Assembly (NCBI GenBank): GCA_005402585.1
Contig: BIFP01000068.1
Location: 248,001 to 312,000 of the forward strand
Length of the DNA stretch: 64,000 bases
Direction of reading: 5' to 3'
Source of the DNA: Micromonosporaceae bacterium KJ-029
Lineage (GTDB): Bacteria > Actinomycetota > Actinomycetes > Mycobacteriales > Micromonosporaceae
Below are positions 40,570 to 49,540 of this stretch, piece after piece. The notes under the pieces are model-generated. The model worked only from the letters and a program-made list of their open reading frames with translations, was not told where the DNA came from and did not search any database. Every line of letters begins with the position of its first letter. The stretch's first letter is position 1. The position numbers and the translations under genes are program-made.

Positions 40570-41094
40570 ATGAGCGTTTCCATGACCCTTCTCGGCCTGC
40601 TCGAACGCGAGCCCAGCCACGGCTACGACCTCAAGCGGCACTACGACACCTTCTTCAGCCGGGGCAAGCCGCTGCCGTTCGGCCAGGTCTACTCGACCCT
40701 CGGCCGACTCGTCCGGGACGGCAAGATCGTGGTCGGCGAGGTCGAGCCGGGCGAGGGCCCCGAACGCAAGCGGTACGTCATCACCGAACGGGGCGCGACC
40801 GAGGTCGAGTCCTGGCTGACCGAGCCGGTCGAGGCCGAGCCCAACCTGCAGACGGTGCTGTTCACCAAGGTCGTGCTGGCGCTCATGCTCGGGCGCCCCG
40901 CCGAGGAGTATCTCGACCTGCAGCGCGCCGCGCACCTGCGGCGGATGAAGGAACTCACCGAACTCCGGCGTGGTGGCGACCTGGTCGACGCCCTGCTGGC
41001 CGACCACGGCCTGTTCCACCTGGAGGCCGACCTGCACTGGATCGACACCACGGTCGCCCGGTTGGACGCCCTGCGGAAGGCGGTACGGAAGTGA
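40570..41094 (+). CDS. PadR-family transcriptional regulator (Vir subfamily)
   Basis: The 174-residue protein has a PadR winged helix (LLGLLEREPSHGYDLKRHYDTFF, FGQVYSTLGRLVRDGKIV, ERKRYVITERGATEV) and a C-terminal helical dimerisation domain (PADR_C type, YLDLQRAAHLRRMKELT). It would repress the ABC-FtsX transporter encoded next. ATG 40570 is 20 bp after an AT-rich palindrome. Its stop overlaps the ATPase start by 4 bp (GTGA). Some larger PadR proteins sense phenolic acids or drugs. Confidence 0.88.
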   Translation: MSVSMTLLGLLEREPSHGYDLKRHYDTFFSRGKPLPFGQVYSTLGRLVRDGKIVVGEVEPGEGPERKRYVITERGATEVESWLTEPVEAEPNLQTVLFTKVVLALMLGRPAEEYLDLQRAAHLRRMKELTELRRGGDLVDALLADHGLFHLEADLHWIDTTVARLDALRKAVRK

Positions 41095-41762
41095 AGGCGA
41101 TCGAGGCCCGAGAGGTCGTGCTGTCCTTCGGTGAGACGCCGGCGCTGCGCGGCGCCAGCATCTCGGTGGCCCCGGGCGAGATCGTCGCCGTCATGGGCCC
41201 GAGCGGCTCGGGGAAGTCCACCCTGCTGCACTGCCTGGCCGGAATCCTGGTGCCGGACTCGGGCGAGGTCCACTTCGACGGCCGCCGAATCGACACCCTG
41301 AGCGAGAACCAGCGCAGCCTCCTGCGCCGGGACGAGTTCGGGTTCGTGTTCCAGTTCGGACAGCTCGTACCGGAGCTGACCGCCGAGGAGAATGTCGCGC
41401 TGCCACTGCTGCTCGGCGGCGTCAAGCGGGCCGCCGCGCTCCGCGAGGCGCGGCCCTGGTTCGAGCGGCTCGGCCTGGCCGGGCTGGAGCGGCGCCGGTC
41501 CGGTGAGCTGTCCGGCGGTCAGGCGCAGCGGGTCGCGTTGGCCCGTGGGCTGGTCGCCCGGCCCGGTGCGCTGTTCGCCGACGAGCCGACCGGCGCACTC
41601 GACACGCTGACCGGCGAGCAGGTGATGGATCTCCTGGTCGCCTCGGCGCGCGAGCAGGGCACCACCGTCGTCCTGGTCACCCACGAGGCCCGTGTCGCCG
41701 CGTACGCCGACCGGCAGGTCATCGTGCGCGACGGCAAGGTGAACGCGCTGGTGCACTCATGA
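41091..41762 (+). CDS. ABC transporter ATP-binding protein (MacB/LolD type)
   Basis: This 223-residue ATPase has Walker A GPSGSGKST (about 36-44), Q-loop FVFQFGQLVPELT, signature LSGGQAQRVALARGL (about 139-153) and Walker B ALFADEPTGALD. It has the conserved His switch VTHEARVAAYAD. The sequence groups with the MacB/LolD-type ATPases that partner with FtsX permeases. GTG 41091 is coupled to padR and ATGA-coupled to the permease. Substrate unknown. Confidence 0.92.
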   Translation: MKAIEAREVVLSFGETPALRGASISVAPGEIVAVMGPSGSGKSTLLHCLAGILVPDSGEVHFDGRRIDTLSENQRSLLRRDEFGFVFQFGQLVPELTAEENVALPLLLGGVKRAAALREARPWFERLGLAGLERRRSGELSGGQAQRVALARGLVARPGALFADEPTGALDTLTGEQVMDLLVASAREQGTTVVLVTHEARVAAYADRQVIVRDGKVNALVHS

Positions 41763-43957
41763 TCCGGTTCGCGCTGCGGCTGTCCCTGGCCGGTGGCCGG
41801 GAGGCCGCCGTCCGGCTCGTCATCATCACCACCGCGGTCGCGCTCGGCGTCGGCATGCTCCTGGCGACGCTCGCCGGCATGAACGCGGTCGGCGCGCAGA
41901 ACCAGCGGTACGCCTGGCTCAACACCGCCGTCGCCCCGGCCTCGCCCGACCCGTCGGTCGACCCGATGTGGTGGCTGATCCGGGAGGACTACCACCAGGG
42001 CCGGTCCATCGCCCGGGTCGAGGTCGCGGCGCTGGGCCCGCACGCGCCCGTCCCGCCGGGCCTCCCGCGCCTACCCGGGCCGGGCGAGTTCTACGTCTCG
42101 CCCGCTCTCGGCGAGCTGCTGCGGGCCACCCCCGCCGCGGAACTCGGTGACCGTTTCCCCGGCCAGGAGATCGGCACCATCGGGCCGGCTGCGCTGCCCT
42201 CGTCGGAATCGCTGCTGATCGTGATCGGCCGCACCCCTACCGAGCTCGAACAGTTGGGGGCCCGGCAGGTCGACCAGATCATGGCAACCTCCCCGAGCGG
42301 CGGCTGCAACGGCTGCTACGTCGGCATCAACAGCGACGGGATGGCGCTCGTGCTGTCCGTCGTCGCGGCCGCGTTGCTGTTCCCGGTGCTCATCTTCATC
42401 GGCACCGCGACCCGGCTGGCCGCGACCCGGCGGGAGCAGCGGTTCGCCGCGATGCGGCTGGTCGGCGCCACCCCTCGGCAGATCTCCGTCATCTCGGCCG
42501 TGGAGTCCGCCGCTGCTGCCCTGTTGGGCGCCGTCGCCGGGCTCGGCCTGTTCTTCGCACTCCGGCCGGTACTCGCCACGATCCCGTTCACCGGGGAACC
42601 GTTCTTCGCCACCGACCTGTCGCTCACCGCCGTCGACGTCCTGCTCGTCGTGCTCGGCATCCCGATCGGCGCAATCGTCGCGTCCTGGCTGGCGCTGCGC
42701 CGGGTGCAGATCTCGCCGCTGGGCGTGAGCCGTCGGGTGACGCCGAAGCCGCCGCGTGCCTGGCGGCTGATCCCGCTGGTCGTCGGGCTCGCCGAGTTGG
42801 CCTACTTCATCGGCCGGCGACCCGACACGACCAACGGCCAACTGGCCGCGTACCTCTCCGGGTTTCTCCTGATCCTGACCGGGCTGGTGCTGGCGGGGCC
42901 CTGGCTGACCATGATCGGCGCCCGGGTGCTGGCCGGGCGGGCGAGCCGGCCCGCCGCGCTCATCGCCGGGCGGCGGCTCGCGGACAACCCGCAGGCGGGG
43001 TTCCGATCGGTGAGCGGGCTGATCGTGGCGCTGTTCGTGACCAGCGTGGCGACCGGCACGATCACCACGTTCGTCGCCAACCGTGGTGAGCCCCGTACCG
43101 ACTCGGTGGCCGCCACGTCGCTGGCCAAGACGTTCTGGCCGGAGGACGGCCCGGCGCCGACCGCGGACCAGATTCCGGCCGGGCTGGAGAGCATCGCCGG
43201 GGTGCGCAGTGTGACGGTGGTGCACCGAAACCCCGACCCGGACGGGTGGCACGGCGTGGTCACGTGCGCCGAACTGGACCGCCTGGTGGTCTTCGGCGGC
43301 TGCCGCGCCGGGGCCGAGGTCGCGGCCGTGGCCAGCGACCTCATCGGCATGCGCGCGTTCGACCTGACCAGTGACACGTACGTCTGGGATGGCGCCGGGA
43401 TCGCCGCCACGGAGGTCGACCGGCAGCCGATCCTGTCGGTGGTCGTCGACACCACCAGCCGCTCCGGGTTCGAGCAGGCCCGGACGATGCTGATCAACGC
43501 GTTTCCGCAGGGGCGGTTCCCGGCGAGCGTGGGCGAGTGGGAGGCGGCCTCCGCCCGGCAGATGATCCAGTTCCAGCGGCTGGCCGCCGTGGTCATGCTG
43601 GCCAGCCTGCCGATCGCGGGCTGCAGCCTCGCGGTGAGCGTGGCCGGCGGGCTGAGCGACCGGAAACGGCCGTTCAGCATGCTGCGGCTCACCGGGATGC
43701 AGCTGCGCACCCTGCGCCGGGTGGTCGCGCTGGAGGCTGTCGTACCGCTGCTGGCCGTCGCCGCGGTGGCGATCGGGATGGGTTTTCTGGCCGCGCATCT
43801 CTTCCTGCGGTCGCAACTGGACTACACCCTGCTACCGCCGCACCTGTCGTTCTACCTCATGGTCGGCGGCGGGCTGGCGGTGTCGCTGGCCATCATCGCC
43901 TCGACGCTGCCGATGCTGGGCCGGATCACCGGACCGGAAACGGCCCGAAACGACTGA
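41759..43957 (+). CDS. ABC transporter permease, FtsX-like
   Basis: This 732-residue protein has an N-terminal helix, a long extracytoplasmic domain (about 40-195), three helices with an FtsX core (about 200-325), further helices, a second extracytoplasmic segment and a second FtsX core at the C-terminus (AAVVMLASLPIAGCSLAVSV..., LRTLRRVVALEAVVPLL). Such MacB-like proteins couple ATP hydrolysis to periplasm-side conformational work rather than classic transport. ATG 41759 overlaps the ATPase stop by 4 bp. It ends the padR-ABC operon. Confidence 0.9.
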   Translation: MIRFALRLSLAGGREAAVRLVIITTAVALGVGMLLATLAGMNAVGAQNQRYAWLNTAVAPASPDPSVDPMWWLIREDYHQGRSIARVEVAALGPHAPVPPGLPRLPGPGEFYVSPALGELLRATPAAELGDRFPGQEIGTIGPAALPSSESLLIVIGRTPTELEQLGARQVDQIMATSPSGGCNGCYVGINSDGMALVLSVVAAALLFPVLIFIGTATRLAATRREQRFAAMRLVGATPRQISVISAVESAAAALLGAVAGLGLFFALRPVLATIPFTGEPFFATDLSLTAVDVLLVVLGIPIGAIVASWLALRRVQISPLGVSRRVTPKPPRAWRLIPLVVGLAELAYFIGRRPDTTNGQLAAYLSGFLLILTGLVLAGPWLTMIGARVLAGRASRPAALIAGRRLADNPQAGFRSVSGLIVALFVTSVATGTITTFVANRGEPRTDSVAATSLAKTFWPEDGPAPTADQIPAGLESIAGVRSVTVVHRNPDPDGWHGVVTCAELDRLVVFGGCRAGAEVAAVASDLIGMRAFDLTSDTYVWDGAGIAATEVDRQPILSVVVDTTSRSGFEQARTMLINAFPQGRFPASVGEWEAASARQMIQFQRLAAVVMLASLPIAGCSLAVSVAGGLSDRKRPFSMLRLTGMQLRTLRRVVALEAVVPLLAVAAVAIGMGFLAAHLFLRSQLDYTLLPPHLSFYLMVGGGLAVSLAIIASTLPMLGRITGPETARND

Positions 43958-44088
43958 CGAGCGGGGCCGACCTGGCTCTCCGGCGCGGCCGGGGACACCG
44001 GGTCGGCCCGCCGTGTCGTTGATCCGGTTGTGCCCGTCACCCGCCGCTGACCACGGTGGGGGCGCCGACCGTCCGGGAGGGGACGCCG

Positions 44089-44595
44089 ATGACCAGTGAA
44101 CGTGAAACCGTCGAGGTCGATCCCGCGCTGTTCCAAGCCGTCTACGACTCGCCCGCCTCGCTGCCGGGCCGGCACCGCTGGACCACGCCCGAGTCCGACG
44201 TACGGCGGATAGAGAAGCTCCTCGGCCTGCCACCGCGCACCATCGGCGCGCCGCTGTGGGTCAGCGGCGACCAGCCGGACTGCCCGAAGTGCGGTCGCCG
44301 GATCACCTGGTACGACATCGTCTCGTCAGCGGTGAAGGGCAGGCACGACCCGATGATGATCGCGACGGTGATCCTCGGCGACCGCCGGTACGTCAACACC
44401 GGCCTACCCGACGCCATCGCCGGCGTACGCTGCGCCGACTGCCGCTCGCCGATCGAGGGGCTGCGCAGCTTCAAGTGCCACAACTGGGCGTACGCCTTCG
44501 AGGAGCTGACGGCGGTGCGGCAGCGGATGTCCGGCGCGTCAGTCCTCGGCGACCAGCGGGAGGACGTACCGCAGCCCGGGCCGCCCGCCGAGTGA
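44089..44595 (+). CDS. Hypothetical protein with paired CxxC zinc-ribbon motifs
   Basis: This 168-residue soluble protein has CPKCGRRITWYDIVSS and, later, CADCRSPIEGLRSFKC, which together look like a split zinc ribbon. The rest is not recognised. ATG 44089 has a GGGAGGGGA ribosome site. The last 57 bp overlap the end of a convergent GNAT gene in the opposite direction. No family name or role can be given. Confidence 0.7.
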   Translation: MTSERETVEVDPALFQAVYDSPASLPGRHRWTTPESDVRRIEKLLGLPPRTIGAPLWVSGDQPDCPKCGRRITWYDIVSSAVKGRHDPMMIATVILGDRRYVNTGLPDAIAGVRCADCRSPIEGLRSFKCHNWAYAFEELTAVRQRMSGASVLGDQREDVPQPGPPAE

Positions 44596-45030
44596 CACCT
44601 CGCCGGCCGGGGTGAACCCCGTGCGCCGGAGCACCGCCTGCGAGGCGGGGTTGTCCAGGGTGGTCGCGGCGGTGAGCCGGCGCAACCCGTACGCCTCGCG
44701 GGCGAGCGTGGCGACCCGCCGTACGGCGTCGGTGGCCACCCCGCGCCCGGCGGACCGCTGCGCCACCCGATAGCCCAGCTCGGCCGCGCCGTCGGCGACA
44801 TCAACCAGGTTGAACCGGCCCAGCACCGCTCCGGACTCCGTCAGGACGTGGAAGTGGCAGCGGCCGGTGGCCTGCTCGGCAAGCAGTGCCGCGTGCCGGG
44901 CGGCGAACTCAGTGAAGTAGTCGTCACCCCGGTCCGGAATCGAGCGGGCGAACCACTCGCGGTTCTCCCGCTCGAAGGCCAGCAGCGCGTCGGCGTGCTC
45001 GGGAGCGAGCCGTTCAAGGTCAGGCACCAC
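44539..45030 (-). CDS. GNAT-family N-acetyltransferase (RimJ/RimL type)
   Basis: This 163-residue protein has the RimJ-type N-terminal segment (ALLAFERENREWFARSIPDRGDDYFTEF) and the acetyl-CoA-binding motif in YRVAQRSAGRGVATDAVRRV (Q/RxxGxA pattern). TTLDNPASQAVLRRTGF follows. Such enzymes acetylate protein N-termini, amino groups of small molecules or antibiotics; the target is unknown. GTG 45030 is followed by a second GTG, so the start is ambiguous by one codon. It overlaps its convergent neighbour by 57 bp. Confidence 0.85.
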   Translation of the reverse strand: MVPDLERLAPEHADALLAFERENREWFARSIPDRGDDYFTEFAARHAALLAEQATGRCHFHVLTESGAVLGRFNLVDVADGAAELGYRVAQRSAGRGVATDAVRRVATLAREAYGLRRLTAATTLDNPASQAVLRRTGFTPAGEVSLGGRPGLRYVLPLVAED

Positions 45031-45066
45031 CGCACCCTAGCGCCGCCGCCGCGCGTCGCTCGAACT

Positions 45067-45120
45067 GTTAAAAGGGGGCCCTTCTACTACCGGAGGCGTT
45101 AAGAGGGGGCCCTTCCTTAC
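45067..45120. repeat. 54-bp intergenic repeat, copy 2
   Basis: GTTAAAAGGGGGCCCTTCTACTACCGG..., with the same length and an identical right half (GTTAAGAGGGGGCCCTTCCTTAC) as 9651-9704. It ends 3 bp before the prepilin peptidase stop, as copy 1 does with its minus-strand neighbour. Confidence 0.7.
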
Positions 45121-45123
45121 ACC

Positions 45124-45933
45124 TCAGCGGAGCAGCAGGAGGGCGCCGACGGTACCGAGCACCAGGTACGGCCCGAACGGCAGGTGGCTCGACCAGCGGG
45201 CCCGCCCGGTGAGCAGCAGCCCCAGGGCGACCACGCCGGACAGCGTCAGCGCGAGGAACAGGCCGAGCAGGGGCACCGACCAGCCGTACCAGCCGAGCAG
45301 CGTGCCCGCGCCCAGCGCTAGCTTGGCGTCGCCGATGCCGAAGCCGCGCGCGCCGAGCAGCAACGTGGTGCCGGCGAAGAAGAGCGCCAGCCCGAGCCCG
45401 GCGGCGGTGGCGCGCAGCCAGGGTGCCGGCCCGGAACCGGCCAGCGCGGCCAGCCCGAGCAGCAGCCAGGTGCCGCCGGCGGCCGGCCAGGTGAGCCGGT
45501 CGGGCAGCCGGTGCACGGCCACGTCGACGAACAGCAGCGGCACCGCGAAGGCCAGCCACCAGGCGGCGGCGAGCAGTTCGACAGCGGGCGGACGGGCCAG
45601 CAGCAGGACGACGACGGCCGCGACGGCGGCCAACTCGACGGTGGCCGGTGGTGCGCCGACCCGGGCACCGCAACCGCCGCATCGGGCGGCCGGACCGAGC
45701 GCCGGCCACGGGCGGTCCAGGCCGATCGGTGCGGCGCAGGCGTCGCACCCGCTCCGGCGGTCGGTTCCCGCAGGTACGGCATGCCGCGCGACGGCGTACC
45801 GCAGCAGTGGGGTGACCGCCAGGACGGCCAGCGGTCGCGGCCGGTGTCGACGGGCGGGTCCGGGGCGACGCGGCGACGCGGCGTCGGCGGGGTTCTCGGC
45901 GGCCGCCGGCTCGGCGGCGTACGGGCGGGTCAC
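45124..45933 (-). CDS. A24-family prepilin peptidase (TadV/PilD-like)
   Basis: This 269-residue membrane protein has about seven helices and paired CxxC motifs in the N-terminal part (GCDACAAP, CGGCGA) that may bind zinc. The aspartate-protease motifs of type-4 prepilin peptidases are present: DVAVHRLPD and GIGDAKL (catalytic Asp in each). It would process the Flp-like prepilin and pseudopilins of the adjacent Tad locus. GTG 45933 is chosen; the frame stays open upstream but with shadow-like composition. It is on the strand opposite the pilus operon, 595 bp away. Confidence 0.87.
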   Translation of the reverse strand: MTRPYAAEPAAAENPADAASPRRPGPARRHRPRPLAVLAVTPLLRYAVARHAVPAGTDRRSGCDACAAPIGLDRPWPALGPAARCGGCGARVGAPPATVELAAVAAVVVLLLARPPAVELLAAAWWLAFAVPLLFVDVAVHRLPDRLTWPAAGGTWLLLGLAALAGSGPAPWLRATAAGLGLALFFAGTTLLLGARGFGIGDAKLALGAGTLLGWYGWSVPLLGLFLALTLSGVVALGLLLTGRARWSSHLPFGPYLVLGTVGALLLLR

Positions 45934-46528
45934 ACCGGCAGCCTGACGCCGAGGGCGAACACGGAACGTAGTGTGCCCAGTCGGTTCGCGTGGTGGGCCG
46001 AACGTCCCGGCGAGGACCCTCCGGCGTCGGTCGCGCATCGCTCGGATTGCGCAGGGCAGCGAGATGGAATTCCCACAGAATGCAATTGACGCCCAGCCGG
46101 GACGGATCTCCGGGGGGACGGATCGGGCGAGATGCCATTTCCCGCCCCATCGCGAGCGCGCCGCCGGAAGTGCGCCCGGAGACAGGGTGCCCCGAACCGC
46201 CGATCGCGCCGACCCGGCGCCCACGCGGTGTCGACGGCGACCGGCAACGCGCCGTTAACCATCCAACATCACCACCATCCATCACTCAGAGTGTTCGCTT
46301 GAATTGCCTCTGTTGCATCGGCCGACGTCAGCTTATGCTCGCCCCTTGGATGTGACGCAACCCACGTCCGACGGCCATAACCCCCCAGGACAGTGCATTT
46401 GTAAAGGTCCACAAAGGTAAATGCGGCAGCGCATTGGAGAGACCGGAGGAACCCATCCGGTCGTGCTGCCGCGCGCCCAAAATCGCCGGCAACGGCGGTC
46501 GCGGGTCGGCACCGAGGAGGGCACAAGG
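45934..46528 (+). promoter_or_regulatory. Tad-locus upstream region with a tentative promoter
   Basis: About 595 bp contain no convincing gene. TTGCAT (46313-46318), a 15-bp spacer and TATGCT (46334-46339) could be a promoter for the plus-strand pilus operon, leaving about 180 nt of leader. A GCATTT...AAATGC inverted repeat lies at 46396-46425. I looked for a c-di-GMP riboswitch pattern and did not find one. Confidence 0.35.
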
Positions 46529-47089
46529 GTGCGAGCACGGCAGCTGAGTCGCTGGGCGGCCGGCCTGGTCGCGGTGGCCTGCACGACCACCGCCTGCGGC
46601 GGCGCGCAGGAGGCGGCCACCCCGACCGGGGCCGATCGGGCGAAGCCCGCCAACGCCCAGCGAAACGCCGACGAGCTGGCGGCGGAGAAGGCGGCACTGG
46701 CGGCCTACTCCGGCTACCTCGCCGCGTCCCGTACGGCGAGTCGGCGCAGCGATCCGCAGCACCCGGAGCTGACCCAGTTCCTCGCCGACCCGCTGCTGAC
46801 CCGGGTCCGGTTCAGTCTGCGGCAGGCCCGCGACAACGGTGCCGTCAGCGCCGGCACGATTCGCTCCGATCCTGTCGTGACCTCGGTCAACCTGGATACG
46901 AAACCGCCCTCGGTGGAGATCCAGGACTGCGTCGACGCGACCGGCTACCGGATGGTCTACGTCTCTGACGATCGGGTGGTGCCCGGCACCCGCGGCTCCC
47001 GGCACCTGGCGACCGCCACCGCCACCCGCTACCCCGACGGTCGCTGGTTGATCAGCGCCGGCGCGGCCCACCAGGACCAGCCGTGCTGA
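46529..47089 (+). CDS. Secreted lipoprotein at the head of the Tad operon
   Basis: This 186-residue protein has a signal peptide with lipobox TTAC (Cys23), then a helical polar segment and a domain ending in VSDDRVVPGTRGSRHLATATA and a DGRWLISAG strand. GTG 46529 has GGAGG 10 bp upstream. The fold (a cystatin/NTF2-like domain) is only a guess. It overlaps the next gene by 7 bp and so belongs to the pilus operon, perhaps as an assembly or anchoring factor. Confidence 0.7.
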   Translation: MRARQLSRWAAGLVAVACTTTACGGAQEAATPTGADRAKPANAQRNADELAAEKAALAAYSGYLAASRTASRRSDPQHPELTQFLADPLLTRVRFSLRQARDNGAVSAGTIRSDPVVTSVNLDTKPPSVEIQDCVDATGYRMVYVSDDRVVPGTRGSRHLATATATRYPDGRWLISAGAAHQDQPC

Positions 47090-48081
47090 CCCCGCCCGGC
47101 CCCAGCGTGACCCCGAGCCGTCCTCGCCCGGCCGCTGGCGCAACCGGCACCGCGCAGACCGGCACCCGCCCAGCCGGCGCCGTCCGCCGAGGATTGGTCG
47201 GCGCCGCCCTGGCCCTGCTGCTGGCGACCGGCGGGGCGGTGCCCGCGACCGCCGCCGACCCCGGCGCCGAGTGCCCGCCCGCGCAGCCGAAGTGCAACGT
47301 CTGGGACGACGATCCCGGCACGCCCGGCGGCGGAGGCAACGGCGGTGACGACGGAGGTGACAACGGAGGTGGCGGAGGCCGGGGCGTCTGCCACTGGAAC
47401 GGGCGCACCATCTCCTGCTATGACAAGGTGCTGGGCTGGTTCAACAACCAAGACGGCTGTTACTACAAGCTCGAAGAGCCACAACCGGAAGCCCCCGAGG
47501 GCAAGCAGTGGTACCTGCGTACCTGCTACGGGGGCGAGCTGGGCATCCAGCACACCGTGCTGCTGGACGCGCCACCGCCGGGCTTCGGTGCCCCGCCGGA
47601 CCCGGATGAGCTGGCCCGTCGGGCGTTCGCCTCGATCAGCCTGTTGGCCCCCCGAGCGGCGGTCGCGCCCCGCAAGGACATCGGCCCCGGGCTGGTCGGC
47701 CTGCCGGTCTGGATGTGGGCCAGCCCGGGCGACAACTACTTCGGCCCGCTGCGCGCCTCGGCCTCCGACCGCGGCCTGACGGTCACCATCGAGGCGAAGG
47801 TCGACCGGATCGTCTGGGACATGGGCAACGGCGTCCGGGTCACCTGCACCGGCCCCGGCACACCGTACGACGCCAAGGGCCGGCGCGCCGGGCGGAGCTC
47901 CCCTGACTGCGGCTACCACAGCGGCTATCCGAAGGCCGGGACGTACCAGGTCCAGGCGACCACGCACTGGTCCGTCCGGTGGCGCAGCAGCAGCGGCCAG
48001 ACCGGGAACATCCCGGGCGTCACCCGCACCACCGGCCCGGTGGCAATCCAGATCAACGAGCTTCAGGTGGTGACCAGATGA
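47083..48081 (+). CDS. Secreted glycine-rich protein of the Tad operon
   Basis: This 332-residue protein has a long N-terminal region with a signal helix (GLVGAALALLLATGGAVPATA), a Gly/Asp-rich linker and a cysteine-containing extracellular domain (CHWNGRTISCYDKVLGWFNN, YLRTCYGGELG). A C-terminal beta-domain follows (GTYQVQATTHWSVRW). Similar proteins occur in actinobacterial tad operons and may decorate or anchor the pilus. GTG 47083 overlaps the previous gene and its stop overlaps cpaB (ATGA). Function not established. Confidence 0.7.
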   Translation: MLTPPGPSVTPSRPRPAAGATGTAQTGTRPAGAVRRGLVGAALALLLATGGAVPATAADPGAECPPAQPKCNVWDDDPGTPGGGGNGGDDGGDNGGGGGRGVCHWNGRTISCYDKVLGWFNNQDGCYYKLEEPQPEAPEGKQWYLRTCYGGELGIQHTVLLDAPPPGFGAPPDPDELARRAFASISLLAPRAAVAPRKDIGPGLVGLPVWMWASPGDNYFGPLRASASDRGLTVTIEAKVDRIVWDMGNGVRVTCTGPGTPYDAKGRRAGRSSPDCGYHSGYPKAGTYQVQATTHWSVRWRSSSGQTGNIPGVTRTTGPVAIQINELQVVTR

Positions 48082-48737
48082 GCGTGGCGACCCGCAACGG
48101 AACCCCTCCGGTGGACGCGCCGGTCGCCCCGCCCCGGGTGGTCCGGCAGCGCCGGGTGCGGCCCGGCCTGCTCGGCCTGGCCGTCCTGCTGATCGCCCTC
48201 GGCGGGTTGGGCTCGGCGTTCGCGGTCACGTCGGTCCGGGCGACCGGCAGCTACCTGGCGGTGGCCCGAGCGGTCGAGGTCGGCAGCGTGATCAGCGCCG
48301 ACGACCTGGTGTCGGTGCAGGTGGCCGGCGGGCAGGGGCTCGACCCGGTGCCGGCCGGCCGACTCGCCGAGGTGGTCGGCATGCGGGCCGCCGTCTCGCT
48401 CGCCCCGGGAACGCTGCTGACCATGTCGCAGCTCACCGACGATCCGCTGCTCGGCCCCGGGCAGCAGCAGTTCGCGCTGGGGCTGAAAGCCGCCCAGGTG
48501 CCCGCCCCGAGGCTCCGCCCCGGCGACGAGGTACTGCTGATCAGCACCCCGAGCGACGACAGCAGCGGCCCGTCCTCCAGCGCCACCCGGTTCACCGCGA
48601 CCGTCATCGACTCGGTCAGCACCGACGGCCGGGACGAGGTGGTGGTCTACCTGGCCCTCGCCGTCCGCGACGTGCCGGCGGTGGTGGCGCTGGCCGCCCA
48701 GGACCGGATCGCGGTCGTGCTGACCCGGGCGGCCTGA
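48078..48737 (+). CDS. cpaB: CpaB/RcpC-like Flp pilus assembly protein
   Basis: The 219-residue protein has one N-terminal membrane helix (LLGLAVLLIALGGLGSAFAV) followed by a SAF domain (about 50-115: YLAVARAVEVGSVISADDLV... MRAAVSLAPGTLLT). A second beta-domain follows. CpaB/RcpC supports export of the Tad pilus across the cell envelope. ATG 48078 overlaps the preceding stop by 4 bp. Confidence 0.85.
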   Translation: MSVATRNGTPPVDAPVAPPRVVRQRRVRPGLLGLAVLLIALGGLGSAFAVTSVRATGSYLAVARAVEVGSVISADDLVSVQVAGGQGLDPVPAGRLAEVVGMRAAVSLAPGTLLTMSQLTDDPLLGPGQQQFALGLKAAQVPAPRLRPGDEVLLISTPSDDSSGPSSSATRFTATVIDSVSTDGRDEVVVYLALAVRDVPAVVALAAQDRIAVVLTRAA

Positions 48738-48739
48738 GC

Positions 48740-49540
48740 ATGGCGATCATCGCGCTGGTCTCGGCCAAGGGCTCGCCGGGGGTCACCACCACCGCGCTGG
48801 CCTGTGCGCTGAGCTGGCACCGGCGGCTGATCCTCGCCGAATGCGACCCGGCCGGCGGCTCCGTCCTCGCCGGCTACCTCGGCGGCGCGCTGGACGGCCC
48901 GCGCGGCATCGGCGAGCTGGCCGTCGGTGAACTGCGCGACGGCAACCTGGAGACGGCGTTCTGGTCGCAACTGGTCGACCTGGACGCGCCGCGGCGGGAA
49001 CGGCTGCTGCTGCCCGGGGTCGTCGACCCGGCCCAGGCCGGCAGCGTAACCCCGCTCTGGCAACGGTTCGCCGACTTCTTCAGTGGGCTGGAACGCGGCG
49101 ACCCGCCGTACGACGTGATCGTCGACTGTGGCCGGCTGTACGCGGTCGGCCCGCCGTGGCCGCTACTGCGGGCCGCGTCGGTGGTGCTGGTGGCGACCCG
49201 GGCGCAGCTGCCCGAGCTGTCCGGCACCCGGGCCATGCTCCAGGCCATCGAACGGGACTTCGCCGAGCACCGGGTGCAGCCGGGCACGCTACGGCTGCTG
49301 CTGGTCGGCGGTGGCCACGGCAAGACCGAGATCAGCAAGGCCCTGCGGCTGCCGGTGATCGCCCGGCTGCCACACGACCCGCGTACCGCCGAGGTGCTGA
49401 GCCTGGGCGGCACCGTGCGGGCCGGACGCCCGTTGCTGCGCGCGGCCCGCGGGCTGGAGGTGCCGGTCGGCGCCCTGTTGGAACGGCGGCGGGCCCGGCT
49501 GGCGTGGCCGGTGTCCCAGGGGGTACCCGATGCGATTTGA
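48740..49540 (+). CDS. tadZ: TadZ/CpaE-like MinD-type ATPase
   Basis: This 266-residue protein has a deviant Walker A motif near the N-terminus (VSAKGSPGVTTTALACAL) and MinD/ParA-like motifs (ILAECDPAGG, VIVDCGRLY). In Tad systems TadZ localises the assembly machine at the pole. It lacks the N-terminal receiver-like domain of typical CpaE. It starts 2 bp after cpaB ends, and its end overlaps tadA by 11 bp. Confidence 0.85.
   Translation: MAIIALVSAKGSPGVTTTALACALSWHRRLILAECDPAGGSVLAGYLGGALDGPRGIGELAVGELRDGNLETAFWSQLVDLDAPRRERLLLPGVVDPAQAGSVTPLWQRFADFFSGLERGDPPYDVIVDCGRLYAVGPPWPLLRAASVVLVATRAQLPELSGTRAMLQAIERDFAEHRVQPGTLRLLLVGGGHGKTEISKALRLPVIARLPHDPRTAEVLSLGGTVRAGRPLLRAARGLEVPVGALLERRRARLAWPVSQGVPDAI

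Noticed and set aside
40420..41037. 205-residue minus-strand frame opposite padR
   Set aside because: Shadow of the PadR gene with no domain; the region left of 40530 appears non-coding.
45934..46528. Riboswitch (c-di-GMP type) upstream of the Tad operon
   Set aside because: No match by eye to the conserved GEMM core; only a weak inverted repeat is present.
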